Part shown: piece after piece, positions 8,583-15,542 of the stretch | Numbering within the stretch: the stretch's first letter is position 1 | Layout: every line of letters begins with the position of its first letter | NCBI GenBank assembly: GCA_002479255.1 | Contig: DLMJ01000036.1 | Span: 9,979-73,978 of the forward strand | Length of the DNA stretch: 64,000 nt | Reading direction: 5' to 3' | From: Candidatus Binatus soli | GTDB lineage: Bacteria; Desulfobacterota; Binatia; Binatales; Binataceae | Notes under the pieces: model-generated | What the model was told of the DNA's origin: nothing | The model's input: the letters and a program-made list of their open reading frames with translations, nothing else | Database searches by the model: none | Program-made: the position numbers and the translations under genes

Positions 8583-8756
8583 ATGACCACGAGGATGTTT
8601 GTCAAGGTGCGCGAGTATCAGCGCCAGCGCGGTCAGACGATGACGGAATACGCGTTGATCCTCGCCGCAGTCGCGGTTGTGGTGTTCGCCGGCTACCAAC
8701 TCATGGGGACGACCGTCACCAGCGTGCTGACCAGCGTGGACACCCAACTCTAGTCG
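8583..8756 (+). CDS. Flp family type IVb pilin (orphan)
   Basis: Prepilin of 57 residues. A short basic leader ends in Gly, then the mature N-terminus QTMTEYALILAAVAVVVFAG has Glu5-Tyr6, the hallmark of class III (Flp) prepilins cleaved by TadV/CpaA-type peptidase. The hydrophobic helix is followed by a short C-terminus (TSVLTSVDTQL). The open frame extends to 8535, but ATG 8583 gives the family-like leader. It lies alone between tRNA-Lys and the radical SAM operon, 17 kb from the tad genes, and differs from the pilin at 25879. No sigma-54 -24/-12 element was found within 290 bp upstream. Confidence 0.9.
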
Positions 8757-8896
8757 AGAAGGGCACCATCCCGCTTTTTGGCGAGGACGCTCAGGCGTTC
8801 TAGCTGTTCGAAGAGCGCGGACCAGCCGCGACCCGTATTGCACTGTCATGAGAAACGGCCGAATCGGCAAGTAGGGCGGGAAGAGCGCCGCCGGCG

Positions 8897-9970
8897 CTAG
8901 CGGCCGGATCCACCCGCGAGCCCGAGCCGTATCATGTTCGGGCTGGGAATTCCGGTCTTGGCGTAAGACTTCTCGCAGTCGGCCGTCGACGGTCCGCGCA
9001 TACTGCCTTCCATGTACGCCAGCCCGGGGCAGCGGCTGCACCCCGCGACGTGCGCGCATCCGGAGCACACCGGCAGGTCGCGCATTCGAATCGAGCGCAC
9101 TTCCTTGAGTTGCGGCGAATCCTTCCAGACGTCGATGAACTTCTGCTCGCGGATATTGCCGCTCGGCAGCGGGAATTGCACGCACGGGAATACGTCGCCG
9201 TATGGCGATATGTAGCAGGCGCTATTGCCCGCGCTGCATGGCAGCGCGTCGAGGTCGTCATCAGTGGCGGGTAGAGGCGGTGCGCAAAATTTCGCCGGAT
9301 CGCCGCCCAGTACCGTCGGATCATGCATCACGTCGCGCAGGTTCTCGCGCGACATGTTGAGTTTCAGCAATCCACGGTCGCCGTTGATGTGCGGCGTGAT
9401 GGTGGGGTCGATGGTGCACTCGGCGCCAAGCTCGGCGGCGAGCGCCTGCACGCCGGAATAGTCGAATCGATTTTGCGACATTATCACATGCGCCATGGTG
9501 ACCTTGAGGCCTTGTGACTCAAGGAACCGGATCGCGGCAAGCGAACGGTCGAGCGAGCCCTGCACCTTGGTGATCGCGTCGTGAACCTCGGGCCGATGCG
9601 AATAGATGCTGATCTGGACCCTTTCCACTCCGAGATCGCGGATCAGCGCCGCTTCCTTTTCCTTGATCAGGATCGCATTGGTCTTGAGTTTCACGCTGAA
9701 GGTCAGCTCGCGCGCGCGCCGGATGATCGCGAACAAATCATTGCGCAGGAGCGGCTCGCCGCCGCTCAGCGTCAGGTAGAAAACTCCGGCATCGGCCATC
9801 TGCTGCAGCAGGTCGTGAATTTCGTCAAAGGTCAGCTCGCCATTGTCGTCGTGATCGAGGTAGCAATGCACGCAGCGCTCGTTGCATCGATAGGTGACGT
9901 CGAGATGCACGCTTAGCGGGATGCCCAGCCGGACCGCCTTCTCGTTGATCGATTGCGCCAGCGTACTCAT
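8897..9970 (-). CDS. Radical SAM/SPASM enzyme, putative peptide-modifying
   Basis: Radical SAM enzyme of 357 residues with a C-terminal SPASM domain. The [4Fe-4S]-SAM motif is C29-x3-C33-x2-C36, followed by the SAM-binding GGEP at 70-73. Eight C-terminal cysteines (245, 252, 263, 302, 305, 311, 314, 332) are spaced as in SPASM domains, which hold auxiliary Fe-S clusters in peptide- and protein-modifying enzymes (PqqE, anSME, sactisynthases). Its ATG overlaps the stop of a PqqD-like gene (ATGA). It is the last gene of a six-gene operon that begins with a secreted propeller protein and a 54-residue peptide. The likely role is crosslinking or epimerising that peptide (inference). Confidence 0.88.
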   Translation of the reverse strand: MSTLAQSINEKAVRLGIPLSVHLDVTYRCNERCVHCYLDHDDNGELTFDEIHDLLQQMADAGVFYLTLSGGEPLLRNDLFAIIRRARELTFSVKLKTNAILIKEKEAALIRDLGVERVQISIYSHRPEVHDAITKVQGSLDRSLAAIRFLESQGLKVTMAHVIMSQNRFDYSGVQALAAELGAECTIDPTITPHINGDRGLLKLNMSRENLRDVMHDPTVLGGDPAKFCAPPLPATDDDLDALPCSAGNSACYISPYGDVFPCVQFPLPSGNIREQKFIDVWKDSPQLKEVRSIRMRDLPVCSGCAHVAGCSRCPGLAYMEGSMRGPSTADCEKSYAKTGIPSPNMIRLGLAGGSGR

Positions 9971-10266
9971 GCGCTTTCGCCTGGGATCGGATGGTCTGCG
10001 ACAACCAGGATTCCTTCCCTGGCCAGTTCTTCGACCAGCTCCAAGGCATCCTGGTACGCGACCTCCGGCTCGACCTCGAACTGCGGGACGACCTTGCTCG
10101 CGACGATTTCGCGAAGCGGCGTGGAACCGTCCGCCGCGCTCCAGATCACACTCGCGGTCGCGTTCAGGCTGTAGACCGCCGAATCGCGCACCGACATCAC
10201 GATCATCTCATCGTCCAGCATCCGGGCGGCAATATTGCGGCTTGGCTTGATGTACTTCTCGCTCAT
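9967..10266 (-). CDS. PqqD-like peptide-binding protein (RiPP recognition element)
   Basis: Small stand-alone PqqD-family protein of 99 residues. The pattern is typical: an N-terminal beta region around DEMIVMSVRDSAVYSLNATA (residues ~19-38), then SVIWSAADGSTPLREIVAS (39-57) and a winged-helix-like C-terminus. In PQQ and many RiPP pathways these proteins bind the precursor leader and present it to the radical SAM enzyme. It overlaps both neighbours by 4 nt (HPr-kinase-like gene upstream, radical SAM downstream), so it is tightly co-expressed with them. Family assignment is good; partner peptide inferred from position. Confidence 0.85.
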   Translation of the reverse strand: MSEKYIKPSRNIAARMLDDEMIVMSVRDSAVYSLNATASVIWSAADGSTPLREIVASKVVPQFEVEPEVAYQDALELVEELAREGILVVADHPIPGESA

Positions 10267-11081
10267 CTGATGAGGTTCCAGACCTCCTCATCCGGCCGGA
10301 AAGTCAACTCGAAGACCGGGACCCGGGAGACAAACTCGCAGGCGGTCTGGAAAACCCTTCCGACCAGTCTTTCGTCGTCCGCAAAGAAAAGCACATTTCG
10401 CAACAGGGAGCTAACCGCTGCGGCCGGCGAAACGGGGCTGATCCGGTTCCGATCTCCCTTGTTCAGGAAATAGACCGTGTGGAGCGGCGCCATTACGTTC
10501 TCACCGGATATTCCCAGATCGCCGGCGAACGGCGTGCCGAACGCGTAGTAACGCTCGCCAAGCATCCGCACATAGGAGATCTCGTCGCTCAGCAGGGTTA
10601 CATCGGCGGGCGCGAGCCGGGAGATCGTGGTCTTGCCGGCGCCCGATACGCCAGAGAACAGGAACGCGCGGCCGTTGCGTATCACGCTCGCGGAATGCAA
10701 CAGGAATCCCTCACCGCTTTCGGCCAGCTCCAGGCTGTGCACGATTCTCAATACGGAATCGAGAGCGTAGTGAAATGGCAGCGAACGTAGCTGGCCCCGG
10801 CGCTCGGTTGGATTCCATTGCGCAGCGAAATCACCGCGCCGCATCGTCCATTGCGTCCCGGCTCGTTCCACCTTGAGCTCATCGTCACCGCCCTTCGAGA
10901 CTGGCGGTTCTGTCACGGTCACCTGGAGACGCGCGATCGCGCCGGCGGGATTGCATTGGAAGCGCGCAAAGCGATGTTCAAGAGTCCGGATGTATTCGGG
11001 ATCGTCGGTCTGAATCGCAATCGGCAGTCGCCCTATATCGATTCCGATTTCGAGGGTTTCATTCGCCGCTGGCGACAGCAT
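10263..11081 (-). CDS. HPr-kinase-like P-loop protein of a RiPP operon
   Basis: Protein of 272 residues related to the ATP-binding domain of HPr kinase/phosphorylase. The C-terminal half holds the diagnostic stretch LLHSASVIRNGRAFLFSGVS (127-146), running into Walker A GVSGAGKTT (144-152) and then VTLLSDEISYVR as Walker B. The N-terminal ~110 residues are unique. Such HprK-related proteins recur beside PqqD-like and nucleotidyltransferase genes in peptide-maturation loci; their activity is mostly unproven. I chose ATG 11081, after GGGGGACT, over the upstream start at 11126; it overlaps the signal peptidase by 23 nt. A true HPr substrate or PTS gene is not in view. Confidence 0.82.
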   Translation of the reverse strand: MLSPAANETLEIGIDIGRLPIAIQTDDPEYIRTLEHRFARFQCNPAGAIARLQVTVTEPPVSKGGDDELKVERAGTQWTMRRGDFAAQWNPTERRGQLRSLPFHYALDSVLRIVHSLELAESGEGFLLHSASVIRNGRAFLFSGVSGAGKTTISRLAPADVTLLSDEISYVRMLGERYYAFGTPFAGDLGISGENVMAPLHTVYFLNKGDRNRISPVSPAAAVSSLLRNVLFFADDERLVGRVFQTACEFVSRVPVFELTFRPDEEVWNLIR

Positions 11082-11619
11082 CAGTCCCCCACGGCGTCCA
11101 GGTGGCAAGCCGGCGGCGCAGCGCATGGAACCTCAAAAGTAGTTCTCGAATGCGATCTGGAGTATGACGCAGCGCGAACGCGAGCAGGCCGCCGGCGCCC
11201 GACGGGCCGGCCCTGTGAACCTGCATTTCGCGTCCACTTCGGTAGATAGCCGACACCGTTCCCAGGACGTCATGCGCCTCAACGGGAAGATCGAAGGCGC
11301 GCGAACTGTCGCCGCGCGTCAGGAGTCGATGGCCCTCTGCGTCGAGGCGCCGTGCCACCCGATGCGTAATCAGGCGTCCGTCTCTGGCGAAAACCACGAC
11401 CTCTCCCTCGAATAGTTGCGAGTCGGCCTTTGGGCGGACCAGCAGCACATCCTTGGGCCAAATCGCAGGTAGCATGCTGCTTCCCGCGACCCGCAGCCGA
11501 ACCTCGCGCCCTGCGCGCAGACAATCCGCGACTATCTCGCAGCCGATCCGATCGAGTTGCGGTTGCCGGGATCCGGCGGCCTGGTCACCGGTCAGGAAAA
11601 CTTCACCAGCCGTGTGCAA
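11059..11619 (-). CDS. S24/S26 family signal-peptidase-like protease, Ser-His type
   Basis: Serine protease of the signal peptidase clan, 186 residues. The nucleophile block is VAGSSMLPAI with Ser48. The second catalytic block is LITHRVARR with His86 where classical bacterial signal peptidase I has Lys, as in the SipW/Sec11 group. GDSS at 103-106 matches the conserved GDN/GDS region. No clear N-terminal transmembrane helix is visible; a hydrophobic stretch occurs at 142-150. The gene overlaps the upstream 54-residue peptide gene by 28 nt and the downstream kinase-like gene by 23 nt. It probably cleaves the peptide or another exported product of the operon (inference). Confidence 0.8.
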   Translation of the reverse strand: MHTAGEVFLTGDQAAGSRQPQLDRIGCEIVADCLRAGREVRLRVAGSSMLPAIWPKDVLLVRPKADSQLFEGEVVVFARDGRLITHRVARRLDAEGHRLLTRGDSSRAFDLPVEAHDVLGTVSAIYRSGREMQVHRAGPSGAGGLLAFALRHTPDRIRELLLRFHALRRRLATWTPWGTDAVASGE

Positions 11620-11756
11620 ATCCCCTGAGTGGCAGTCTTCCCGCAGGTGAGAGCCATGGTCTCGAACACCCGCTCGCAGCGGAAGGCAGGCTTCGTGTAA
11701 TGCTTGCGGACCTGAGCTTCGCGCGGCTTCTTTCCGGTATGATCTTGTTTGTTCAT
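11592..11756 (-). CDS. Putative RiPP precursor peptide (54 aa)
   Basis: Small gene of 54 codons, ATG 11756 to TGA 11592. The N-terminal half is basic and polar, leader-like (MNKQDHTGKKPREAQVRKHY, 1-20). It continues with TKPAFRCERVFETMALTCGK (21-40) and a 14-residue tail with a third cysteine (Cys27, Cys38, Cys47). The Y-x-K-P followed by FETMAL-x-CGK layout resembles leader/core borders of radical SAM-modified peptides. It starts 12 nt after the propeller gene stop and overlaps the signal peptidase start by 28 nt, exactly where a precursor would be expected. No strong ribosome binding site, so coupling to the propeller gene is likely. Being the substrate is inference. Confidence 0.7.
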   Translation of the reverse strand: MNKQDHTGKKPREAQVRKHYTKPAFRCERVFETMALTCGKTATQGICTRLVKFS

Positions 11757-11768
11757 ATCTTTAATCGC

Positions 11769-13652
11769 TCATAAGGTGCTTTGTGCCGCCTGTATGGCGC
11801 ATCCGCCGCCGCACGACCCGTTACCCAGCGTCGAGAAGTAAACCTGGGATGCCCCTGTTGCAGTCGACGAGTTGTCAACTATAATTCCGCTCGAGCCGTC
11901 TGTGGAGGCCAGCCCGGCGGTCGCGGTTGCGCCGGCAACCGGCGCAGTAGTGACGTTGTACGAGTAAACGCACCCGGTGCTGGTGGTGGTGCAAGTTCCA
12001 ACAGCCATATCAGCGGTGTTCGGCTCGCTCATGAACAACCAGTCGGTGCTCGTTCCCCTGTTGTAGAACTCTGTAATCGGAGAGCCTTCCGTTCCAGCGG
12101 TGGCGGAGGAGCTGGACAACGCGTGAACGAGGACCGGCGTTCCCATCACATTGGAAGTAATCGGTATTTCGTACAGAGAGACCGTGCCGCCCGGGTTGCC
12201 GCAAAAGTAGAGGTGGCCCGTGGGAGCCGAGCCGGCGGGCGTGCCGCCGGTCGAAGTCAGGTACTTGTAATCGAACGCACCGGCGTACATTTCAGCGTCC
12301 GCCTGGGTTCCCAACTCCTCACCTATCCCGATGCCATTTCCGGTTAATCCGGTTTCCGCAAACTGGCGGACACACGCGTAATCTCCGGAGGTGGGGCAGT
12401 TACCACCGCCCGCGTCATGGTCGCAACCGATATAGAGCGTGCCGCTGGCGCCGGCGGTCGGGTCGAGCAAGGGACCCTCCGCGAAACCGATGCCATGGCA
12501 TAGCGCGTCACCGGCAGGCCCCGAGGTAGTTACAGTACCGGTGGAAGACACTGAGTGAACGTGCCCGTCGGTGGTGTTGCCGGCCTCATGCCCGTCGCCC
12601 ACGAAGGCCAGCTGGCTATTGGGATCATAAACCGGGGTAGACAAGGCTTGACCGGCTTCGCCTGTGGGTGTGCTCACAGCCGCAGGCCATTCGGTAGCGG
12701 TCACTACTTCTGCCGGGGTCCCATTGAATACACCCGTGAACTTGTGGAGGTAGCCGCTGTTGTCCCCGGCGAAGAGTTGGTCGCTGCCGCTGTAATCGTA
12801 GAACGGAAACGAGTTGGTGTCGTTGGGCGTAGGATCAGTAGTAGCAGTAGCATGGAACGCGATTGTGGTCATGCATGGCGCGGTGCAAGCGCGATAAGCG
12901 GTGGTCGCGACAGCGGTAAGAGTGTCAGGTGCGGCGAGGGTGCCGCTAGCTGCCTTCCACTTAAGCAGGACCAGGCTTGCGACACCTGCCGAGGATGACT
13001 GGACGAAAGCGACCTGCGTGCCGTCGGGGGAAAGCGCTGGCGCGGTCACTACCGTCCCGCCGGTGTTGAATGCCCAATAGACCGTGGGGACGGTGCCGGT
13101 GCACGTCGTTGCATACAGGTTGTCGAAGGCGAGGATGCTCGCTTGCGTAGCTGAACCGGCCAGGCCGGTGTTGAACACCACATAGTCCGTGCAAAGTGGC
13201 GCAGTACCCGTACGGAGCTGGAACTTCGCGGGATACTGGCCTGCGCCCACCTTCGCGCCGGAGCCCATGTTCACGCTCCAGTCGTTCTTCAGTTTGCCCT
13301 TGGGTTTCACGGGCTTTTTTTTCTTCTTTTTTGGAGGAGGCCCGAAATCAGACTGCAAGCCAAGGTCGTAGGTGGCCGCAGCCGCGGGCATCTTTTCCTT
13401 AATCTGCTGGAGCCAGTAGCGCCCGTCCCGCTGAACTCGATATTCGGTCTCCGAGCCGGGCTCGGGCCGCGAGAAAACAACGTGATGGGTGCTCCAGTCG
13501 TCGACCACGCCCTGGAAGGTCTGATGCGTGGTGGCCTCGTAGCCATGAACCGCGTCATCGAGACTCATCTCATTGCCCTGGGCCCAGACCGGCATCGCGA
13601 AGCCACAAATGAGTAAACCGATGATCCAGGGCCTCGACTGAAATTTCAGCAT
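11769..13652 (-). CDS. Secreted beta-propeller-like protein with Cys-rich C-terminal tail
   Basis: Exported protein of 627 residues. ATG 13652 gives a clean signal peptide (MLKFQSRPWIIGLLICGFAM, cut after VWAQ); the extension to 13733 would bury it. A Lys/Pro linker (PPPKKKKKKPVKPKGK) at ~104-119 leads to a Gly/Thr/Ser-rich region with propeller-like repeats (ALSPDGTQVAFVQSS, STPVYDPNSQLAFVGDG, GTLYIGCDHDAGG, SGIIVDNSS). It has many cysteines and ends GNGSCGGGCAIQAAQSTL. It is the first gene of the radical SAM operon, 12 nt before the peptide gene. It may be the surface scaffold, partner or even a substrate of the maturation system; no enzymatic motif is seen. Confidence 0.75.
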   Translation of the reverse strand: MLKFQSRPWIIGLLICGFAMPVWAQGNEMSLDDAVHGYEATTHQTFQGVVDDWSTHHVVFSRPEPGSETEYRVQRDGRYWLQQIKEKMPAAAATYDLGLQSDFGPPPKKKKKKPVKPKGKLKNDWSVNMGSGAKVGAGQYPAKFQLRTGTAPLCTDYVVFNTGLAGSATQASILAFDNLYATTCTGTVPTVYWAFNTGGTVVTAPALSPDGTQVAFVQSSSAGVASLVLLKWKAASGTLAAPDTLTAVATTAYRACTAPCMTTIAFHATATTDPTPNDTNSFPFYDYSGSDQLFAGDNSGYLHKFTGVFNGTPAEVVTATEWPAAVSTPTGEAGQALSTPVYDPNSQLAFVGDGHEAGNTTDGHVHSVSSTGTVTTSGPAGDALCHGIGFAEGPLLDPTAGASGTLYIGCDHDAGGGNCPTSGDYACVRQFAETGLTGNGIGIGEELGTQADAEMYAGAFDYKYLTSTGGTPAGSAPTGHLYFCGNPGGTVSLYEIPITSNVMGTPVLVHALSSSSATAGTEGSPITEFYNRGTSTDWLFMSEPNTADMAVGTCTTTSTGCVYSYNVTTAPVAGATATAGLASTDGSSGIIVDNSSTATGASQVYFSTLGNGSCGGGCAIQAAQSTL

Positions 13653-13684
13653 TTTACTCACCACTACTAATTTAGAGTCATCAA

Positions 13685-13713
13685 ACAATAGCGTACCGTG
13701 TGCCGTGTGGCAA
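13685..13713 (-). promoter_or_regulatory. Candidate sigma-70 promoter of the propeller/RiPP operon
   Basis: On the minus strand TTGCCA (13713-13708) and TATTGT (13690-13685) are separated by exactly 17 bp and lie 33 bp upstream of the propeller ATG. The -35 element overlaps a perfect 12-bp palindrome, GCAACCGGTTGC at 13710-13721, which would suit a repressor or activator site. Based on motif match only. Confidence 0.45.
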
Positions 13714-13721
13714 CCGGTTGC
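13710..13721. promoter_or_regulatory. 12-bp palindromic operator candidate
   Basis: GCAACCGGTTGC is a perfect dyad overlapping the proposed -35 element of the propeller operon. A dimeric regulator bound here would block or recruit RNA polymerase. No regulator gene is encoded in the cluster itself. Confidence 0.35.
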
Positions 13722-13864
13722 TTTGGCCGACACCGGCTCAGTTTGCCGGCCTGACCAGTGCCCGACATCGCGCGATCGGCGCCGCTCGCTGATGCGATCG
13801 GCAACAGTCGATAGAATGCGCTAGCGCCGTGAAGATCAGACTATGACTGGCGCGATTGTGATTA

Positions 13865-14017
13865 ATGGAACAGGGCCTGAAACAGGAATTTATACCACCC
13901 GTAGTGGTTTTAGGACGGCTGGGCTCTATGGATAGTTTCGTTCCGTCAAAAATTATTTCTGCGCGAAGCTGGCGCCGCCCGATTTCGGGCGAGTACGGCG
14001 AGTATGTGGCATGCTGA
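13865..14017 (+). CDS. Possible second small precursor-like ORF (50 aa)
   Basis: Open frame of 50 codons in the ~560-bp gap between the divergent arms of the cluster, on the same strand as the nucleotidyltransferase and 200 bp before it. The product begins MEQGLKQEFIPPVVVLGRLG and ends GEYGEYVAC. The F-x-x-P-x-V-x-LG stretch loosely resembles the YxxPxLxxxG leader motif bound by RiPP recognition elements, but the spacing is one residue short. There is no convincing ribosome binding site, so this may be chance. An internal Met (13928) could also start translation. Confidence 0.3.
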   Translation: MEQGLKQEFIPPVVVLGRLGSMDSFVPSKIISARSWRRPISGEYGEYVAC

Positions 14018-14216
14018 CGGCTATCCATACCGTAGGCATAGCACGTCACATGCGCCGTGGGCAGGCTGAACAGGTCATTCCCTTAATCCAGACTGAAGCA
14101 GTGCCCTTTGGTTCATCACGCGCGCGGCGGCCGGCGCTGATGCTCGATGCCGGCATCTTGCTCGTAGTATAGTCGCGCGAGGCGGTTTGCGCCGCCGGCG
14201 GCGCTCCGCAATCTGA

Positions 14217-15413
14217 ATGAATCATCCGACGCTACGGACGCTTGACACCGAGAGCGAGTTATTAATCCGATGCTGCGCGGCATCCGGCCCGTTCGCGGAT
14301 AGAGCCGCGATGGTTGCATTGGCCGGGTGCGGCGTCGATTGGAATCGATTTCTCGCGCTCGCCAATCGCAACAGCGTGGCGCCGATGGTCGGTGCGCGTC
14401 TCGGCGCCGAAGGCGTTGCCAATCTGCCTCCACACGTCGCCCGGGCGCTTAGGCTGAGCTACCAGGTCAACGCGCTGCGATGTAACCATCGGGCAGGCTG
14501 CGCCGCAGAAATCGTCGATTCCTTTGCGGCCGGCGGCGTGCCGGCGATTGCGATCAAGGGTCCGGCTCTCGCGATTGCCGCGTACGGTGACGTCGCGATG
14601 CGGGTGTTCGGAGACCTGGATTTCATGGTGCGGCTTTCGGATCTGCCGCGTGCGGCCGAGGCGCTGGAGCGAGTCGGCTACTCATCGGCAGCGTACCGAG
14701 CCGGTGTGGTCGAGAGCGGATTCTTTCCCGACGTGACGCTGGACTTCTCACGCGAAGACAGTGTCGTGGACCTCCATTGGCGGTTGTCGCCCGGCCATTT
14801 CCCGTTTGCTCCCGAAGGCGAGCAAGTCTGGAATCGAACCGTCGAGATCGAGTTACTCGGCAGGCGCGTCCGCATGCTCGGCCCCGCCGACACGATTCTG
14901 TTTCAGGCCTGCCACGGCTCCAAGGACGGCTGGATGACGCTTGCCCAAGTATCCGACTTCGCACGCGTTCTCGCGATCGCCAAGCCCAGCAGCTGGTCAA
15001 GCGTGCTCGACGACGCGCGGCGGACGCGAAGCCTGAGGATGCTCCTGCTCGGCGTGGACCTGGCGCATTCGCTTTCGCTCTGCGAGGTACCGGCAGAATT
15101 GCTCGACGCTGCCCGTCGCGATTCGCACGTCGCGTCGCTCAGCCGCCGGGTAACGCGGGGTATTTTCAATTTAAGGCGTGCAGTTGAGCTCGACGAATGG
15201 TTGATCGCGCTGGGAACGATCGAGTCGGCGCGCGACCGCGTCAGATACATCGTCGAGCGCGTATTCGCTCCCAAGATGAGCGACCGCATGCTGATGCCGT
15301 TGCCGCGCGCGCTTTACCCGCTGTATTATCCGGCCCGCCTATTTTTGGTTGCGTTCAAGCGTCGCGACCTGCTGTTTCGCAAACGTAGAGACGCTGGGGC
15401 ATTGCGGAGCTAA
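14217..15413 (+). CDS. Nucleotidyltransferase family protein (NTP_transf_5-like)
   Basis: Protein of 398 residues of the nucleotidyltransferase family commonly found beside HprK-like and PqqD-like genes. The core is at residues ~98-150: IAIKGPALAIAAYGD followed by FGDLDFMVR, where GDLDFMV supplies the two acidic metal ligands, then DLHWRLSPGHFPF further on. The C-terminus is basic. It probably transfers a nucleotide or other phosphoryl group to a peptide or small molecule (inference from fold). It is divergent from the operon and followed at 130 nt by an MFS transporter. No strong ribosome binding site. Confidence 0.8.
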   Translation: MNHPTLRTLDTESELLIRCCAASGPFADRAAMVALAGCGVDWNRFLALANRNSVAPMVGARLGAEGVANLPPHVARALRLSYQVNALRCNHRAGCAAEIVDSFAAGGVPAIAIKGPALAIAAYGDVAMRVFGDLDFMVRLSDLPRAAEALERVGYSSAAYRAGVVESGFFPDVTLDFSREDSVVDLHWRLSPGHFPFAPEGEQVWNRTVEIELLGRRVRMLGPADTILFQACHGSKDGWMTLAQVSDFARVLAIAKPSSWSSVLDDARRTRSLRMLLLGVDLAHSLSLCEVPAELLDAARRDSHVASLSRRVTRGIFNLRRAVELDEWLIALGTIESARDRVRYIVERVFAPKMSDRMLMPLPRALYPLYYPARLFLVAFKRRDLLFRKRRDAGALRS

Positions 15414-15542
15414 GATTCGCAGCTATCTTAAGACGAATTGCTGGTACGCGGCTCGGGCTCGCGGCGCCATCGCGAGAAACAGGGTTCTGGTATTGGCTTT
15501 CCTCGGCGGCGCGAGCCTTATAGACGTGCGCATTGCGACATC

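Larger units (their letters stand above)
13653..14216. other. Divergent intergenic region of the RiPP-like cluster
   Basis: About 560 bases between the leftward propeller operon and the rightward nucleotidyltransferase gene. It holds the promoter and palindrome next to the propeller gene, the possible 50-aa ORF at 13865-14017, and an inverted pair CTATGGATAG (13926-13935) / CTATCCATA (from 14021) flanking the second half of that ORF. A longer minus-strand frame (13738-14049) has no coding-like features. Confidence 0.5.

Noticed and set aside
13305..13335. Possible frameshift at the A/T-rich homopolymer in the propeller gene
   Set aside because: The run encodes a plausible Lys-rich linker (PPPKKKKKKPVKPKGK) and the frame stays open on both sides.
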